In this document: piece after piece, positions 42,376 through 51,073 of the stretch
Numbering within the stretch: position 1 is the stretch's first letter
Layout of the letters: every line of letters begins with the position of its first letter
Source: Schizochytrium sp. CCTCC M209059
Lineage: Eukaryota; Sar; Bigyra; Thraustochytrida; Thraustochytriidae
Assembly (NCBI GenBank): GCA_000818945.1
Contig: KN805431.1
Span: forward strand, 1-64,000
Direction of reading: 5' to 3'
DNA length: 64,000 bases
Translations under genes and position numbers: made by a program
The notes under the pieces: model-generated
What the model saw: only the letters and a program-made list of their open reading frames with translations
What the model was told of the DNA's origin: nothing
Databases searched by the model: none

Positions 42376-43464
42376 TTAGCCTCCTTCGGCTTCTTTTTCT
42401 CCTTTGTAGTTCGCTTCAAGCATTGAAGACGCTGCCAGGCCTGCGTCGAGAACTTCCAGGACTGACTCGAGTGATACCCATCGAGTCACAAAGTTTTCTT
42501 TCGCACCAAAAGTAGTCAAGGGACCTGCTAGCACATGCAGATGCAGATATCCGACGCTTGGTTGCGAGTGAAAGCCAAAGCGTATCGCACTTGGGTCCAG
42601 CCATCGTGTCACATAGTCAGGCTCGGCTCGTTTCTCAAAATAAGCACGATTTACCCGGAAAAATGAATGCGCTCCCTTGCGCATATCTCGAAGCAACGGA
42701 GCATGCTCTGGTTTCAAATCGTACACCCATCGTAGCGTGATCTGCGCATGTCCTCCCTGGACTTGCATTGCTCTTTCTCCACGCGGGAGTACCAGCATGT
42801 GCCACAGCTTGGCCATGTCGTTCCCGCCAACACCCCGCAACGCAACCACGTCGGGACTGACAAAGTGAAATCCCACACCATGCGACGGTCGTTGGGGCAC
42901 GTCCAACCCCAGCGCATATGGAGCAAACACTTTGAATCCCATTTCTTTGCTCTTGGGCGTCAGACATGCCACTTTGTGAGTCTTGGGGGATGGCCGCGCA
43001 GGGTACTCATCCTCCGACGCAAGTTGACGCTCTACGCTTGCTTCTTTCTCATCCAGCTCGGGATTCAGTCGATAACATATCAGTCCATCCTCGCAAACGA
43101 CGTAGTCTGGGTCATTGTCGATCACACGAAAGTCGTGATCATCTTGGGTTTTTGCCCCCATGCTAGCGCGAAGTTCTGCCATTGTTGATCCTGCTGTTGC
43201 TGATGTTGTTGCTGTTGCTGCTGTCGAGCTTTGTGCTTTTACATTTGCATTTGCATCTGCATTTGTGAGTTGAACCACATCGCTTTCGTCTGATGGCGAT
43301 GCGCTTATCCTGGACGTATCAGCGAGAGGATTGCCCTTTTCCTGCGTCGTGCTTGAGCTCAAACTGGGCTCAAGTGGTCCTCGTTTGGTCCTCGACTTGG
43401 AGCTTCCTGTTGGGGTCAAGCGCAGGTCTGACTTTGGAGCGCTTTTCGGACCATCGTGCTCCAT
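42376..43464 (-). CDS. HIT-like (aprataxin/DcpS-type histidine triad) protein 1
   Basis: The 362-residue product starts at ATG 43464. The N-terminal ~110 residues are Ser/Thr/Lys-rich and disordered. The C-terminal half has a HIT-type fold signature: HMLVLPRGERA, then a helix DLKPEHAPLLRDMRKGAHSF, then IRFGFHSQPSVGYLHLHVL with FGFH and the triad region. Aligned with aprataxin (HVHLHV) and DcpS, the catalytic middle His (His308) and the third His (His310) are present, but the first triad His is Tyr306. HIT enzymes hydrolyse or transfer nucleotides (nucleotidyl-lysine, 5'-adenylated DNA, cap dinucleotides). The exact substrate is unknown. A paralogue with the same Tyr substitution lies at 61395-62885. 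Confidence 0.75.
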   Translation of the reverse strand: MEHDGPKSAPKSDLRLTPTGSSKSRTKRGPLEPSLSSSTTQEKGNPLADTSRISASPSDESDVVQLTNADANANVKAQSSTAATATTSATAGSTMAELRASMGAKTQDDHDFRVIDNDPDYVVCEDGLICYRLNPELDEKEASVERQLASEDEYPARPSPKTHKVACLTPKSKEMGFKVFAPYALGLDVPQRPSHGVGFHFVSPDVVALRGVGGNDMAKLWHMLVLPRGERAMQVQGGHAQITLRWVYDLKPEHAPLLRDMRKGAHSFFRVNRAYFEKRAEPDYVTRWLDPSAIRFGFHSQPSVGYLHLHVLAGPLTTFGAKENFVTRWVSLESVLEVLDAGLAASSMLEANYKGEKEAEGG

Positions 43465-43871
43465 ACCTCCTGTCCTCCCTGGCAATAATTTCTTGAGAAC
43501 CGAGGTCGCGGGGTGCCCGCGCGGAACGGACGCCGCGGCCCCTCGCAGCTCTCCACGTCGGCAGGTTGTCTGTCGCTCTGACGAGTGGGGTTGCGTTATT
43601 TGCTTTTCTTGCTCGGTTACGGATTTGACGTGTCGCCGCCACCCTAACGAGCACGGCCGCCCGCGCGCAGGGTTAAGGGCGGCCGGGGAAGCGGAGGGGC
43701 GCGAGCGAAGAGCCCAGAGCAGCCGGCCTGCCTGCGCGCAGGTCCGTGCGCAGCCCGGCCAGGGTAGAGGAAAGTCTCCAATCCTGGACTGAAGAAGGTG
43801 TGCACTGCCTCATAATTTTACTTCTGCGCTGGCTATTTCAAGGTATGCTCTGTAAGAATAAAATACGATGG
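43465..43871. promoter_or_regulatory. Upstream region of HIT-like gene 1
   Basis: About 400 bp between two minus-strand genes, GC-rich near the HIT-like 1 start. No repeats of note apart from the CTT run that already lies inside the DPH6 coding end. Confidence 0.35.
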
Positions 43872-45962
43872 TTAAAGATCTTCTTCTTCTTCTTCTTCTT
43901 CTTCTTCGATGAGGGTGCTAGATGTGGCCATGACGACTGCGCAGACACGACCTACACCCGAGTTCTTGGCCTTCACGTCTTTGGCCGCAAGGTGGCTGCA
44001 AGGAATGCTTTGAAAAGACGAGAACCCTGCAGCAATACTGCGGCTCGAAACCTCGTGAGGCAAATAAAAGACGCGACCCGCCATAGCTCCGAATGTAGAA
44101 AGTGCGGCGTCGACATGGGTTACCACCTCCTTCTCGTTGCCGGCCACCAATGCTTCATTTGCAGCGCAATAGATAACGTACTGGTGCGCGACTATTTCTG
44201 CTGAGCTCGTTTTCTCGTTGGCACGACCAGCGACCTCGCGGCCCTCCACGTAAAATTTGCCACCGGCGCAAGGTCTTGGACCGGGACTTTTTTGAGCAAA
44301 AGACGCACCGTGAGCAGCAATTACCTCGATCTCAACAAGTGCGTCGCGAGGAAGTCGCGGAATCTGCACAAGAGTTGCTGTAGCTTCTCTTGGAAGACGA
44401 GCCAAGAGATCCGTCTTTTCCATCGTCGTTACTGCCGAAGACACATAGACAATGGCGCTACGAACTTGTGCCAAGGAGCCATCGCGGCATTTGAGAACAG
44501 CATCGCAATGCGCAAGAGCCTTATCGAATTGAGCGACCTCGTCTCCGGCAATCATTTCCATGACAGCAGGCTCGAGAGCGATCTGGCCAGCCACAAACGT
44601 CAACGACCCCAAGGCATCAATCTTGTTGGCCTGCGAGTATGGCCCAATGCAGACCGGTGCCCATGAAGAGATGCTTCGCACGTGCAGCACATCGCGTGCA
44701 TAACGAGTCGCCTGCGCCGAAACGGATACGCGACGTCCACCCGCGAGACGGATTTGGACGCATGCACGCGATGGCGCCGGCGAGCTTTCAAAGAACTTGC
44801 AGTACTCAGCATTGACGCGTCCAAAGTCGCTCATCGATGCCACGTAAAAGTGCACAAAGCAAACGTGCTCGTCGACGCGCAAATTCAAATGCCCCAAGGC
44901 TTCCGCTAAGTTAGCCATGGCACCACGTAGTTCTTCTTCCAATGTTTGATTCGGGTCACCTACGCAGTTCTGAACAGACACAAGCGCGCCCTTGGCCGAC
45001 TGACTCACTAGTGGCCTCTCACCTTGATCCACCAATGTGCTAGCGTTCTCATCTGTTGTGTTCGTGCTCGTATCGTCTGCTTTGGCGACTAAAGATGCTG
45101 GATCCCGTACAGCATAGTGCGCAGGAACAATGGTCAATGCGCAAGCATCCTCCGATTTGGGCTCGGTGTGAAGGGCGCAAATACGCAAATGGGCACTGGG
45201 CGCAAACGAGCAGTCATCTTCAATCACGATTTCAGACTTGTCGATAACAATACGTCGCTTGAAAAGAGGGCAGTCGAGGGTTACCGTCTCGTACTCGCCG
45301 CCTTCGCCACACACGTGAAAGCCGAACTGCTCGTAGAGCTCCTCAAAGTCGGCCATCAGAGTGCCGAGTGGTTTCCCCAGCATGCGAGGTTTTAGTCCCA
45401 TGCTGGCGATCTTGACCAGCACGCCTTCTAAGCCGCTCTCGATCATGCTTGTAAGAACCTCGTGTTGCTCACGCTGCCAGAGAAAGCTCAACGACGTGAG
45501 ACCGAGTCGCTCGCACACGAATTCGACGCGATTGCGCTGATAGTTTGAAAGAATTGCGCCCGAACAAACAGCATTGACCTCGGGGTATTGCGTCTTAACC
45601 TCTTGGAGCAAAGCAAAGAGATCCTCAACCTCGTCGCCACCGACCACAGAGCGATAGTCGAGATCTTGGTGGAGTGATTTGCCGCGGAGCGTCCTTGAGA
45701 TCAAGGGCAGGCCCATGCACTCTGCGATGGCGGGGCAAATGGCCCCTACGCCTACAGTTTGGAACATGAAACTGTCCATCTCCTCTGAAGCAGCAACCTG
45801 ATCGTCTGTAGCTCCGCGTGCTGTTTCGCCTGAGCCTGGGCTTGGACTTGGACTTGGTGGCCGCAAGTTTGCGAGCGCCACAATCTCGTGGCCATGCCGC
45901 ACGCACTCCATCATGCTAAAGCAGCTATCCTTGCCACCGCTTATCAGCGCAACGACCTTCAT
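43872..45962 (-). CDS. DPH6: Diphthine-ammonia ligase DPH6 fused to two RidA/YjgF domains
   Basis: The 696-residue protein begins with the PP-loop SGGKDS (8-13) of the ATP-pyrophosphatase fold. GVGAICPAIAECMGLPL and CSGAILSNYQRNRVEFVCERL follow, and CGEGGEYETVTLDCPLF (218-234) is the DPH6 hallmark. It converts diphthine to diphthamide on elongation factor 2 using ammonium and ATP, the last step of diphthamide synthesis, in the cytosol. Two RidA/YjgF-like domains follow (about 310-435 and 440-590; the second contains WAPVCIGPYSQANKI), the same architecture as yeast and plant DPH6, unlike the short animal enzyme. The C-terminus ends in a run of Glu encoded by a GAA microsatellite (CTT on +, 43880-43908). 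The gene is divergent from the phosphatase-like gene. Confidence 0.95.
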   Translation of the reverse strand: MKVVALISGGKDSCFSMMECVRHGHEIVALANLRPPSPSPSPGSGETARGATDDQVAASEEMDSFMFQTVGVGAICPAIAECMGLPLISRTLRGKSLHQDLDYRSVVGGDEVEDLFALLQEVKTQYPEVNAVCSGAILSNYQRNRVEFVCERLGLTSLSFLWQREQHEVLTSMIESGLEGVLVKIASMGLKPRMLGKPLGTLMADFEELYEQFGFHVCGEGGEYETVTLDCPLFKRRIVIDKSEIVIEDDCSFAPSAHLRICALHTEPKSEDACALTIVPAHYAVRDPASLVAKADDTSTNTTDENASTLVDQGERPLVSQSAKGALVSVQNCVGDPNQTLEEELRGAMANLAEALGHLNLRVDEHVCFVHFYVASMSDFGRVNAEYCKFFESSPAPSRACVQIRLAGGRRVSVSAQATRYARDVLHVRSISSWAPVCIGPYSQANKIDALGSLTFVAGQIALEPAVMEMIAGDEVAQFDKALAHCDAVLKCRDGSLAQVRSAIVYVSSAVTTMEKTDLLARLPREATATLVQIPRLPRDALVEIEVIAAHGASFAQKSPGPRPCAGGKFYVEGREVAGRANEKTSSAEIVAHQYVIYCAANEALVAGNEKEVVTHVDAALSTFGAMAGRVFYLPHEVSSRSIAAGFSSFQSIPCSHLAAKDVKAKNSGVGRVCAVVMATSSTLIEEEEEEEEEDL

Positions 45963-46359
45963 CCTGAGGCGCGCGCTAGCACTTCTTTGCTACCTCCACG
46001 TCCAGCACCGCACGCAGACTCTCGCGCGCAGGCAAATCTCTCTCCTCGCGTCTGCCTGACTGCCTGACTGCTGGACACGTGCGCGTACTGGCATGCTTGC
46101 ACTTATCTCTTGGGCAAAGAAAGACAATAACAAGTTGAAGGCAACGCAAAGCCAACTTTGGCTTGCCTTGGGCCTTTGCTTCAAGTCGTCGTGAGCTAGC
46201 TGAGCTGCTCTCCCTCGCGGTGCGCAAGCGCACGCAGAAGCTCTTACATACGATTGCTCCGATCTCCAGACAAGCAGAACGAAGCGCCGGCCGTCTCGCA
46301 TCAGCAACAACTGCAGATACACTCGAACTTGAAGCGTCGTCAAGACGCAAGGCAACGAC
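45963..46359. promoter_or_regulatory. Divergent promoter region (DPH6 / phosphatase-like)
   Basis: 397 bp between opposite starts, with a TGCCTGACTGCCTGACTGC repeat (+ strand, about 46050-46068) in the DPH6 leader. The promoter role is inferred from orientation. Confidence 0.4.
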
Positions 46360-47367
46360 ATGGAGACCCTCCACGCCCCTGAGCGCTTTGGGACCGTGGA
46401 GGCGGGCGTATACCGGTCAAGCGTGCTGCAACCGGTCAACTTTCAGTTCGTGTGTGGGCTAGGTCTCAAGACGATTGTTCACCTCTCACCCGAAGTTACG
46501 CTCCGTGCCGTGTCCAAGTTCATTAGCGAGCAAAACATCAAGTTACTGCACCTTGGCCTCAAATTCTGGCGGCCATCCGGTTGGTCGCTCATTAGCGAAG
46601 ACCTCGTCAAGGAAGCGCTCGAGGTCGTCTTAGATGAACGCAACCATCCTTTGCTCATCATGTGCACGTCAGGCGTGCATCTCACCGGTACAGTGATTGG
46701 TTGTCTGCGACGTTTGCAGCAGCGTTCTTTCACGAACATCATGGACGAGCTTCGCTGCTTTGCGCACCCTACACACACGCGCTACGCAAATGAGACCTTT
46801 ATTGAATTCTTCGACGTTGATCTGGTGTCTCTACCGGGTCAGCTGCCTTCGTGGTTTTCTCATGCGTCCGAGGTCTCGCATCGCAAATTCGTCCCTCTTG
46901 CGAGGCCCCGACGTCCGACGAGCTCCTCCATTGCCACCAGCACCGATGGTGATGACGAGACGTATGCGCAGCCCGAGCGCCTCCCGGCCTACCAGCGCTA
47001 CTTTTTTAATCTTACGGGCCCGCTCGTTGAGGCATGGTACAAAGATGCACTCAAAGAATCCAAGGTCTCGGAAAAGCTCTTGGCACCATTGCCGCCTCGC
47101 GAACCAAGCAAGTCTGATGTCGATGTCATCGAAGAGACCCTTCCACCTTCCAGCATAGACGCCGAGCCAAAAACTGGCCTGAGCCGAACGGAGGCGCCAA
47201 GCAAAGAAGTCAAGGACAAGGGGGGTGCCGAAGGAGGCGGCGAAGGGAGGGTTGATCATGACGAGGACGAGGAGGAAGAAGACGACGATGACGAGGAGGA
47301 GGATGCCATCGAAGTGGAAGTCGAAAATGACGTGCTCGTCATTCGCTTCGCACGAAGAAGTATATGA
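46360..47367 (+). CDS. Siw14/Oca-type tyrosine phosphatase homologue, probable pseudophosphatase
   Basis: The 335-residue protein has the PFA-DSP (Siw14/Oca) fold in its first ~165 residues: ERFGTVEAGVYRSSVLQPVN, LGLKTIVHLSPE, the helix ISEDLVKEALEVVLDERNHP, the loop LIMCTSGVHLTGTVIGCLRR, and a C-terminal helix block ending in THTRYANETFIEFFD. Active members need an HCX5R loop and hydrolyse inositol pyrophosphates or phosphotyrosine. Here the Cys is kept, but the preceding His is Met and the essential Arg is Leu (CTSGVHL). Catalysis is therefore unlikely and a scaffold role in an Oca-type complex is more plausible. The C-terminal half is disordered, ending in a strongly acidic run (DEDEEEEDDDDEEED) and IRFARRSI. 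Confidence 0.85.
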   Translation: METLHAPERFGTVEAGVYRSSVLQPVNFQFVCGLGLKTIVHLSPEVTLRAVSKFISEQNIKLLHLGLKFWRPSGWSLISEDLVKEALEVVLDERNHPLLIMCTSGVHLTGTVIGCLRRLQQRSFTNIMDELRCFAHPTHTRYANETFIEFFDVDLVSLPGQLPSWFSHASEVSHRKFVPLARPRRPTSSSIATSTDGDDETYAQPERLPAYQRYFFNLTGPLVEAWYKDALKESKVSEKLLAPLPPREPSKSDVDVIEETLPPSSIDAEPKTGLSRTEAPSKEVKDKGGAEGGGEGRVDHDEDEEEEDDDDEEEDAIEVEVENDVLVIRFARRSI

Positions 47368-47852
47368 TCATCAATTCAATTGCGCGCAAGTCAATTGTCC
47401 ATGCGACGTCGCCTCGTTGTATTTCGTGTGGGACATTGATCAAGGGTGGGAGTGTATATCCTCGCCAATATTCTTGAGATCATGCGCGCAAATCGATTGA
47501 CATTGCTACTTTGTATTGCATCTCGCGTGAGACATGGATCAAGGTTGGGAATGCAAATGCTATTTCTAAGATCACGCGCGTAAATCGATTGGCAGTGATT
47601 GCACCTCACTTGAGACATGGACGGAGATTGAGAAATGTGCGGTCTCGTCGATGTATACCAACCTTGAGCGTATGGTGGCTCTCACTGAATCATGCGGCAA
47701 AACTAAATCACGTTCTTACTCAACTAGTGCACGTTACGCGCGATACCTGCCACGTGTTTGGCCCAAATATGTGTCTGAATGACCGCATGTGCGTTGTGAG
47801 CGACTCGTGATAGCCTTCCAAGAACCAAAAAGAGGTCTTTGTCAAGCATAAA
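47368..47852. other. Convergent spacer holding degenerate ~95-bp repeats
   Basis: 485 bp between the phosphatase-like (+) and four-span membrane protein (-) stops, mostly filled by the repeat array at 47385-47660. No gene is seen. Confidence 0.5.
47385..47660 (+). repeat. Degenerate 92-102-bp tandem repeat
   Basis: The block GCGCG(C/T)AA(A/G)TC(G/A)ATTG recurs at about 47384, 47486 and 47577. TCGCGTGAGACATGGATCAAGG-like segments follow each copy (47426, 47522, 47610). The copies are roughly 70 percent alike by eye. Confidence 0.7.
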
Positions 47853-48479
47853 CTAGCCTCCAACGGTGAGGATCTCGCGCGGAAACGTCACAAAGCACAC
47901 AGCCTTGGCGGCCCACTGCGTGAATAAACAAATGGCCAGGTCCGTTGCGGTGCCTTCTGAGCGCCAATAAAGAAACAAAAAGGGGGCTACGAGGGCGCCC
48001 AGAATCGTCATGTGGAATAATCGATTCATGCGTGCCTCATCCGGGTCTACAGCGCCCTGCAAGCTCTGCGCATCGTTGTTGCCCGAGGCCGTCGGCGGCT
48101 GGGCTCCCGCGGTGGCTGCGGCGGCTGCCTGCTGTGTTTTGACACCGCTCAGAAAAACCTCGACGGCGGCGACCGAGATCATAAAGACCTGATACGCGTT
48201 GAAGAGCACATTTCGCGTCACCCCTGTGGCGCTCTCGCTCCCGCTCACGGCGCCCACCACATAGGCAATAGCGAGCATGACCACGAGCATGACTGTTTGC
48301 ACAAAGGCTGCTTTGCCGCACGAGGCGAGCACGAAGCGGATCGTTTCTTTTGACGGCGTTCGCGAAGACGAGAACAACGGGCTTTCCGCAGCGTGCTTGC
48401 CAATGTCTTCATGCCCGGGCGCCGCAGCTTCAGCTGTCGCGGCGCCAGTGCCCCTCTGGCCATCGTGTCGCGACCGCAT
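47853..48479 (-). CDS. Four-span membrane protein of unknown function
   Basis: I do not recognise the family. The 208-residue protein has a charged, Ala/Ser-rich N-terminus (1-50) and four hydrophobic segments at about 57-79, 89-112, 154-172 and 179-198. A 40-residue Ala/Gln/Gly-rich loop (113-150) separates the second and third. There is no signal peptide. An even number of spans with both ends on the same side is the simplest topology. There are no recognisable catalytic motifs; TFPREILTVGG closes the protein. The ATG at 48479 is the only good start. The gene is divergent from the 2OG oxygenase gene. Confidence 0.75.
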   Translation of the reverse strand: MRSRHDGQRGTGAATAEAAAPGHEDIGKHAAESPLFSSSRTPSKETIRFVLASCGKAAFVQTVMLVVMLAIAYVVGAVSGSESATGVTRNVLFNAYQVFMISVAAVEVFLSGVKTQQAAAAATAGAQPPTASGNNDAQSLQGAVDPDEARMNRLFHMTILGALVAPFLFLYWRSEGTATDLAICLFTQWAAKAVCFVTFPREILTVGG

Positions 48480-48806
48480 CCTCTTTTCTTATCGCCGAGC
48501 TAGCTAGCTAGCTAGCCAGCCCGCCAGCTAGCCGGCAAACTCGCTTCCTGCGCCGCGCGGTTGCAGCCGGCACTGCACTGCGCTCTAGCCACCGTGTCCC
48601 GCGGGCTTTCCTTCGATCCGCGTTTGTCTTGTCTTGTCTTGTCTCGTCTCGTCTTCTCTCAAGGCTTGCTCAAATCAAGAGCGCAAGCAAAGCAAGCAAG
48701 TAAGCAAGCAAGCAAGCAAAGCAAGCAAGCAAGCAAGCACAACACGGCGCCCTTAAGGTCGCCCACGGCGCAAAGACCGAGTGATTGAAGTGGAGGCAGC
48801 GGGAGG
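48480..48806. promoter_or_regulatory. Divergent promoter region with leader repeats on both sides
   Basis: 327 bp. Beside the minus-strand start are CTAG tetramers (48498-48515). In the middle is a TTGTC/TCGTC pentamer run (about 48627-48653), and beside the plus-strand start the GCAA tract at 48689-48739. Confidence 0.4.
48689..48739 (+). repeat. (GCAA)n leader microsatellite
   Basis: GCAA units with GTAA and AGCAAA interruptions, about 70 bp upstream of the 2OG oxygenase ATG. Confidence 0.92.
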
Positions 48807-49766
48807 ATGCTCGGGCGCGTGTCGTCAGGGGCGCGGGGCGCGGCGGTGGCCAACGCGCTGAGGCTGCTGGAGGCGCGCTTCGGCGACGTGGAGTCCCTGC
48901 GGCATGTCGGGGACGAGATCACCACCCGCGAGGACGGCGAGCTGCGCCGGGAGGACGTGGAGCGTCTGCTTGCGCACGAGGCGCTTGCGGTCCACGTCAA
49001 GGGATTTTACCCGGAGAAACAGGCGCTCGAGGTCGCAGATATGATGCTTGCCGATGAAGACGTGCGCAATTGGTCCGTGGCAAGCGGGGGCCGCGAAGCA
49101 GAGCCTTCCGACGTCGACGCCGTCGGCACGCCGCACAACGTCGCGGTGGCCAACGATGAACTCGAAACCTACTTTGGCAACTCGGTAGAGGCCATGCGCA
49201 AGTGGCGTTACCACCGAGAGGATGGGGTGCTCGCCATGGGACCCATGGACAAATTTCGCCTCGAGCTCGACGAGATCTGGACCGAGGGATGTCTGCTGTC
49301 TCGCGAAAAGGGCGGCGACCGTCAGCCATTTCAGGCAGGAGTGCCTCGCATTATGCGTCCCGCTTCCCGCTATGACCCCGCACGTTGGACGCGCGGTTTC
49401 GCTCATGTCGACGAGCTTGCAATCATGAGCCCGGACCGTGGTCTCTTTAGCGCAAATATTTACCTCCGCAATGCCCCGTCCGGAGGTGAATTACAGATTT
49501 GGCCCGTCACCTTTGCCTCGCGCTGGGACTTTTATCGCAATGCCCCCACCCTTTCGCTGGCATTGCTCCAAGACGCACAAGCCCAAGCCGCCTTGCGGGA
49601 ACGTTTGCCCGACCCAGTCACCGTCAAGGTCCGTCCTGGTGATCTAGTTCTGATTTGCACACAACGCCCTCACGGTGTTCGAGGTCCTGTTTTTGGCGGA
49701 CCACGTGTTAGCATTCAAGGATTTCTTCAGTACGAGCGTGGCCAGCCGCTGCGACTCGAGGCTTGA
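48807..49766 (+). CDS. 2-oxoglutarate/Fe(II)-dependent dioxygenase
   Basis: The 319-residue protein carries the double-stranded beta-helix iron site: His200 and Asp202 in GFAHVDE, distal His289 in QRPHGV, and Arg300 in GGPRVSIQGF for 2-oxoglutarate. Between them, FSANIYLRNAPSGGELQIW is the usual strand pair of prolyl 4-hydroxylase-like enzymes, and VKVRPGDLVLICTQRPH leads to the distal His. The N-terminal ~130 residues have no recognisable domain. The substrate could be protein or small molecule. There is no signal peptide, so it is probably cytosolic or nuclear. It is followed 194 bp later by an SDR gene on the same strand. No functional link is evident beyond adjacency. Confidence 0.87.
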   Translation: MLGRVSSGARGAAVANALRLLEARFGDVESLRHVGDEITTREDGELRREDVERLLAHEALAVHVKGFYPEKQALEVADMMLADEDVRNWSVASGGREAEPSDVDAVGTPHNVAVANDELETYFGNSVEAMRKWRYHREDGVLAMGPMDKFRLELDEIWTEGCLLSREKGGDRQPFQAGVPRIMRPASRYDPARWTRGFAHVDELAIMSPDRGLFSANIYLRNAPSGGELQIWPVTFASRWDFYRNAPTLSLALLQDAQAQAALRERLPDPVTVKVRPGDLVLICTQRPHGVRGPVFGGPRVSIQGFLQYERGQPLRLEA

Positions 49767-49960
49767 ACATCCCCAGAATCTTGATCTTGATCCTATTATT
49801 TTCATGCAATGCAATGCTCTTCTCCTCTCGCTTTTTCTTCTTCTTCTTCTTCTTCTTCTTTTGACCTCGTTTGACCACTTGTCCTTGTCAAGAAGATTCA
49901 TAAAGTCAATCAACTTGGGGCAAGCAATCGACAATCAATCAGGGCGTGCGCGCATGCGCA

Positions 49961-51073
49961 ATGGCTTCTACGGAGCTGCGCAAGGCCGCGGCCCCCTCCG
50001 ACCTGCGTGGACGCCTGGCCGTTGTGACAGGTAGCACCAGTGGCATCGGGCTTGCTCTGGCTCGGGAGCTTGTTTCGCGCGGCGCTTCGGTCATCGTCCA
50101 CGGCCGTGCACAGGAACGTTGCGAGCTTGTCGCCCGACAGCTCCGCACCGTCGCAGCTACTGATGGACAGCGGGTATTGGCGCTTGCCGCAGACCTCAGC
50201 GATCTCGCTCGCGTCAAGACCTTGGCAGAGACCCTTTTACGTGAAGAAAATACGATCGACTTGCTCTTTCTCAATGCTGGCATGTCTTATGCTGGGTACA
50301 AGGGGCCTTCCACGAGCGAATCTTCAGGCCTTGACATCTTGTACACGACGAATGTGCTGGCCCCAGCCATGCTCGCCTCGATGCTTGTGCCCCTCCTTGA
50401 AAAATCAAGTCTTCCAGGCCGCGTAGTCTTCACGAGCTCGGTGCTGGAATGGGGCGGGAATCCGGATTGCCTGGCCCGCCCTGTGGCTTTCACGCGTACA
50501 CCAAAGGCTGAACTTGCCGCGTATGCGGATAGCAAGCTTGCACTCAATGTATATGCCGTCGAGCTAGCCGATCGACTTCGTCAGCGCGACTCTCAGATTC
50601 GTGTGCGCGTTCTCGCGCCAGGCATGGTTCAATCGAACATTGCAGTTCCTCTTGACCAGCGCACGCAACGCATCACTTCTCTCGATGGACCGTCGGCGCC
50701 TGGATGGCGTCGCTTTGATCCAGAGCAAGGTGCTCGCTACACGCTTTCGGCAGCCTTTGTGGAAGATGATCCGGAGCATGCCAGCGTCGCGTTGAGTGCA
50801 CAGAATGGATCAACACAGCAGTTTCTGGCTAGCTTTCGTGTTCTCGCTCCATATCGAACTTTGGATTTTCTTTTACGCAGCCGCGAACCGTTCGTCCTAC
50901 GCACGGCCGCACTCTGGGTGGCAGAAAATCTACAAAAGCTTTCGTCTGCAGCCGAGGACGAACTGTACCTATGGCCAGCCCACGCGGCATGTCTAGACGC
51001 CGCGTTTCGCGCCCATCTCTGGGCTGCGTGGGACGCGCAGCTCCCCATTTCTCTTCTCGCAGAGCAGCGCTAA
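49961..51073 (+). CDS. Short-chain dehydrogenase/reductase (retinol dehydrogenase / WWOX-like group)
   Basis: The 370-residue protein starts at ATG 49961, where the frame reads MASTELRK. Motifs are TGSTSGIG (23-30), Arg at 49 after beta-2 (suggesting NADP(H)), ADLSD (77-81), NAG (105-107), catalytic Ser159/160 in FTSSV, Tyr188 and Lys192 (YADSK), and LAPGMVQSNI. The C-terminal ~90 residues extend past the usual SDR core, with a helix-rich tail FLLRSREPFVLRTAALWVAE. The substrate is unknown. A CTT run lies 110 bp upstream. The protein is not closely similar to the neighbouring SDR at 51652, so the pair is not a recent duplication. Confidence 0.9.
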   Translation: MASTELRKAAAPSDLRGRLAVVTGSTSGIGLALARELVSRGASVIVHGRAQERCELVARQLRTVAATDGQRVLALAADLSDLARVKTLAETLLREENTIDLLFLNAGMSYAGYKGPSTSESSGLDILYTTNVLAPAMLASMLVPLLEKSSLPGRVVFTSSVLEWGGNPDCLARPVAFTRTPKAELAAYADSKLALNVYAVELADRLRQRDSQIRVRVLAPGMVQSNIAVPLDQRTQRITSLDGPSAPGWRRFDPEQGARYTLSAAFVEDDPEHASVALSAQNGSTQQFLASFRVLAPYRTLDFLLRSREPFVLRTAALWVAENLQKLSSAAEDELYLWPAHAACLDAAFRAHLWAAWDAQLPISLLAEQR

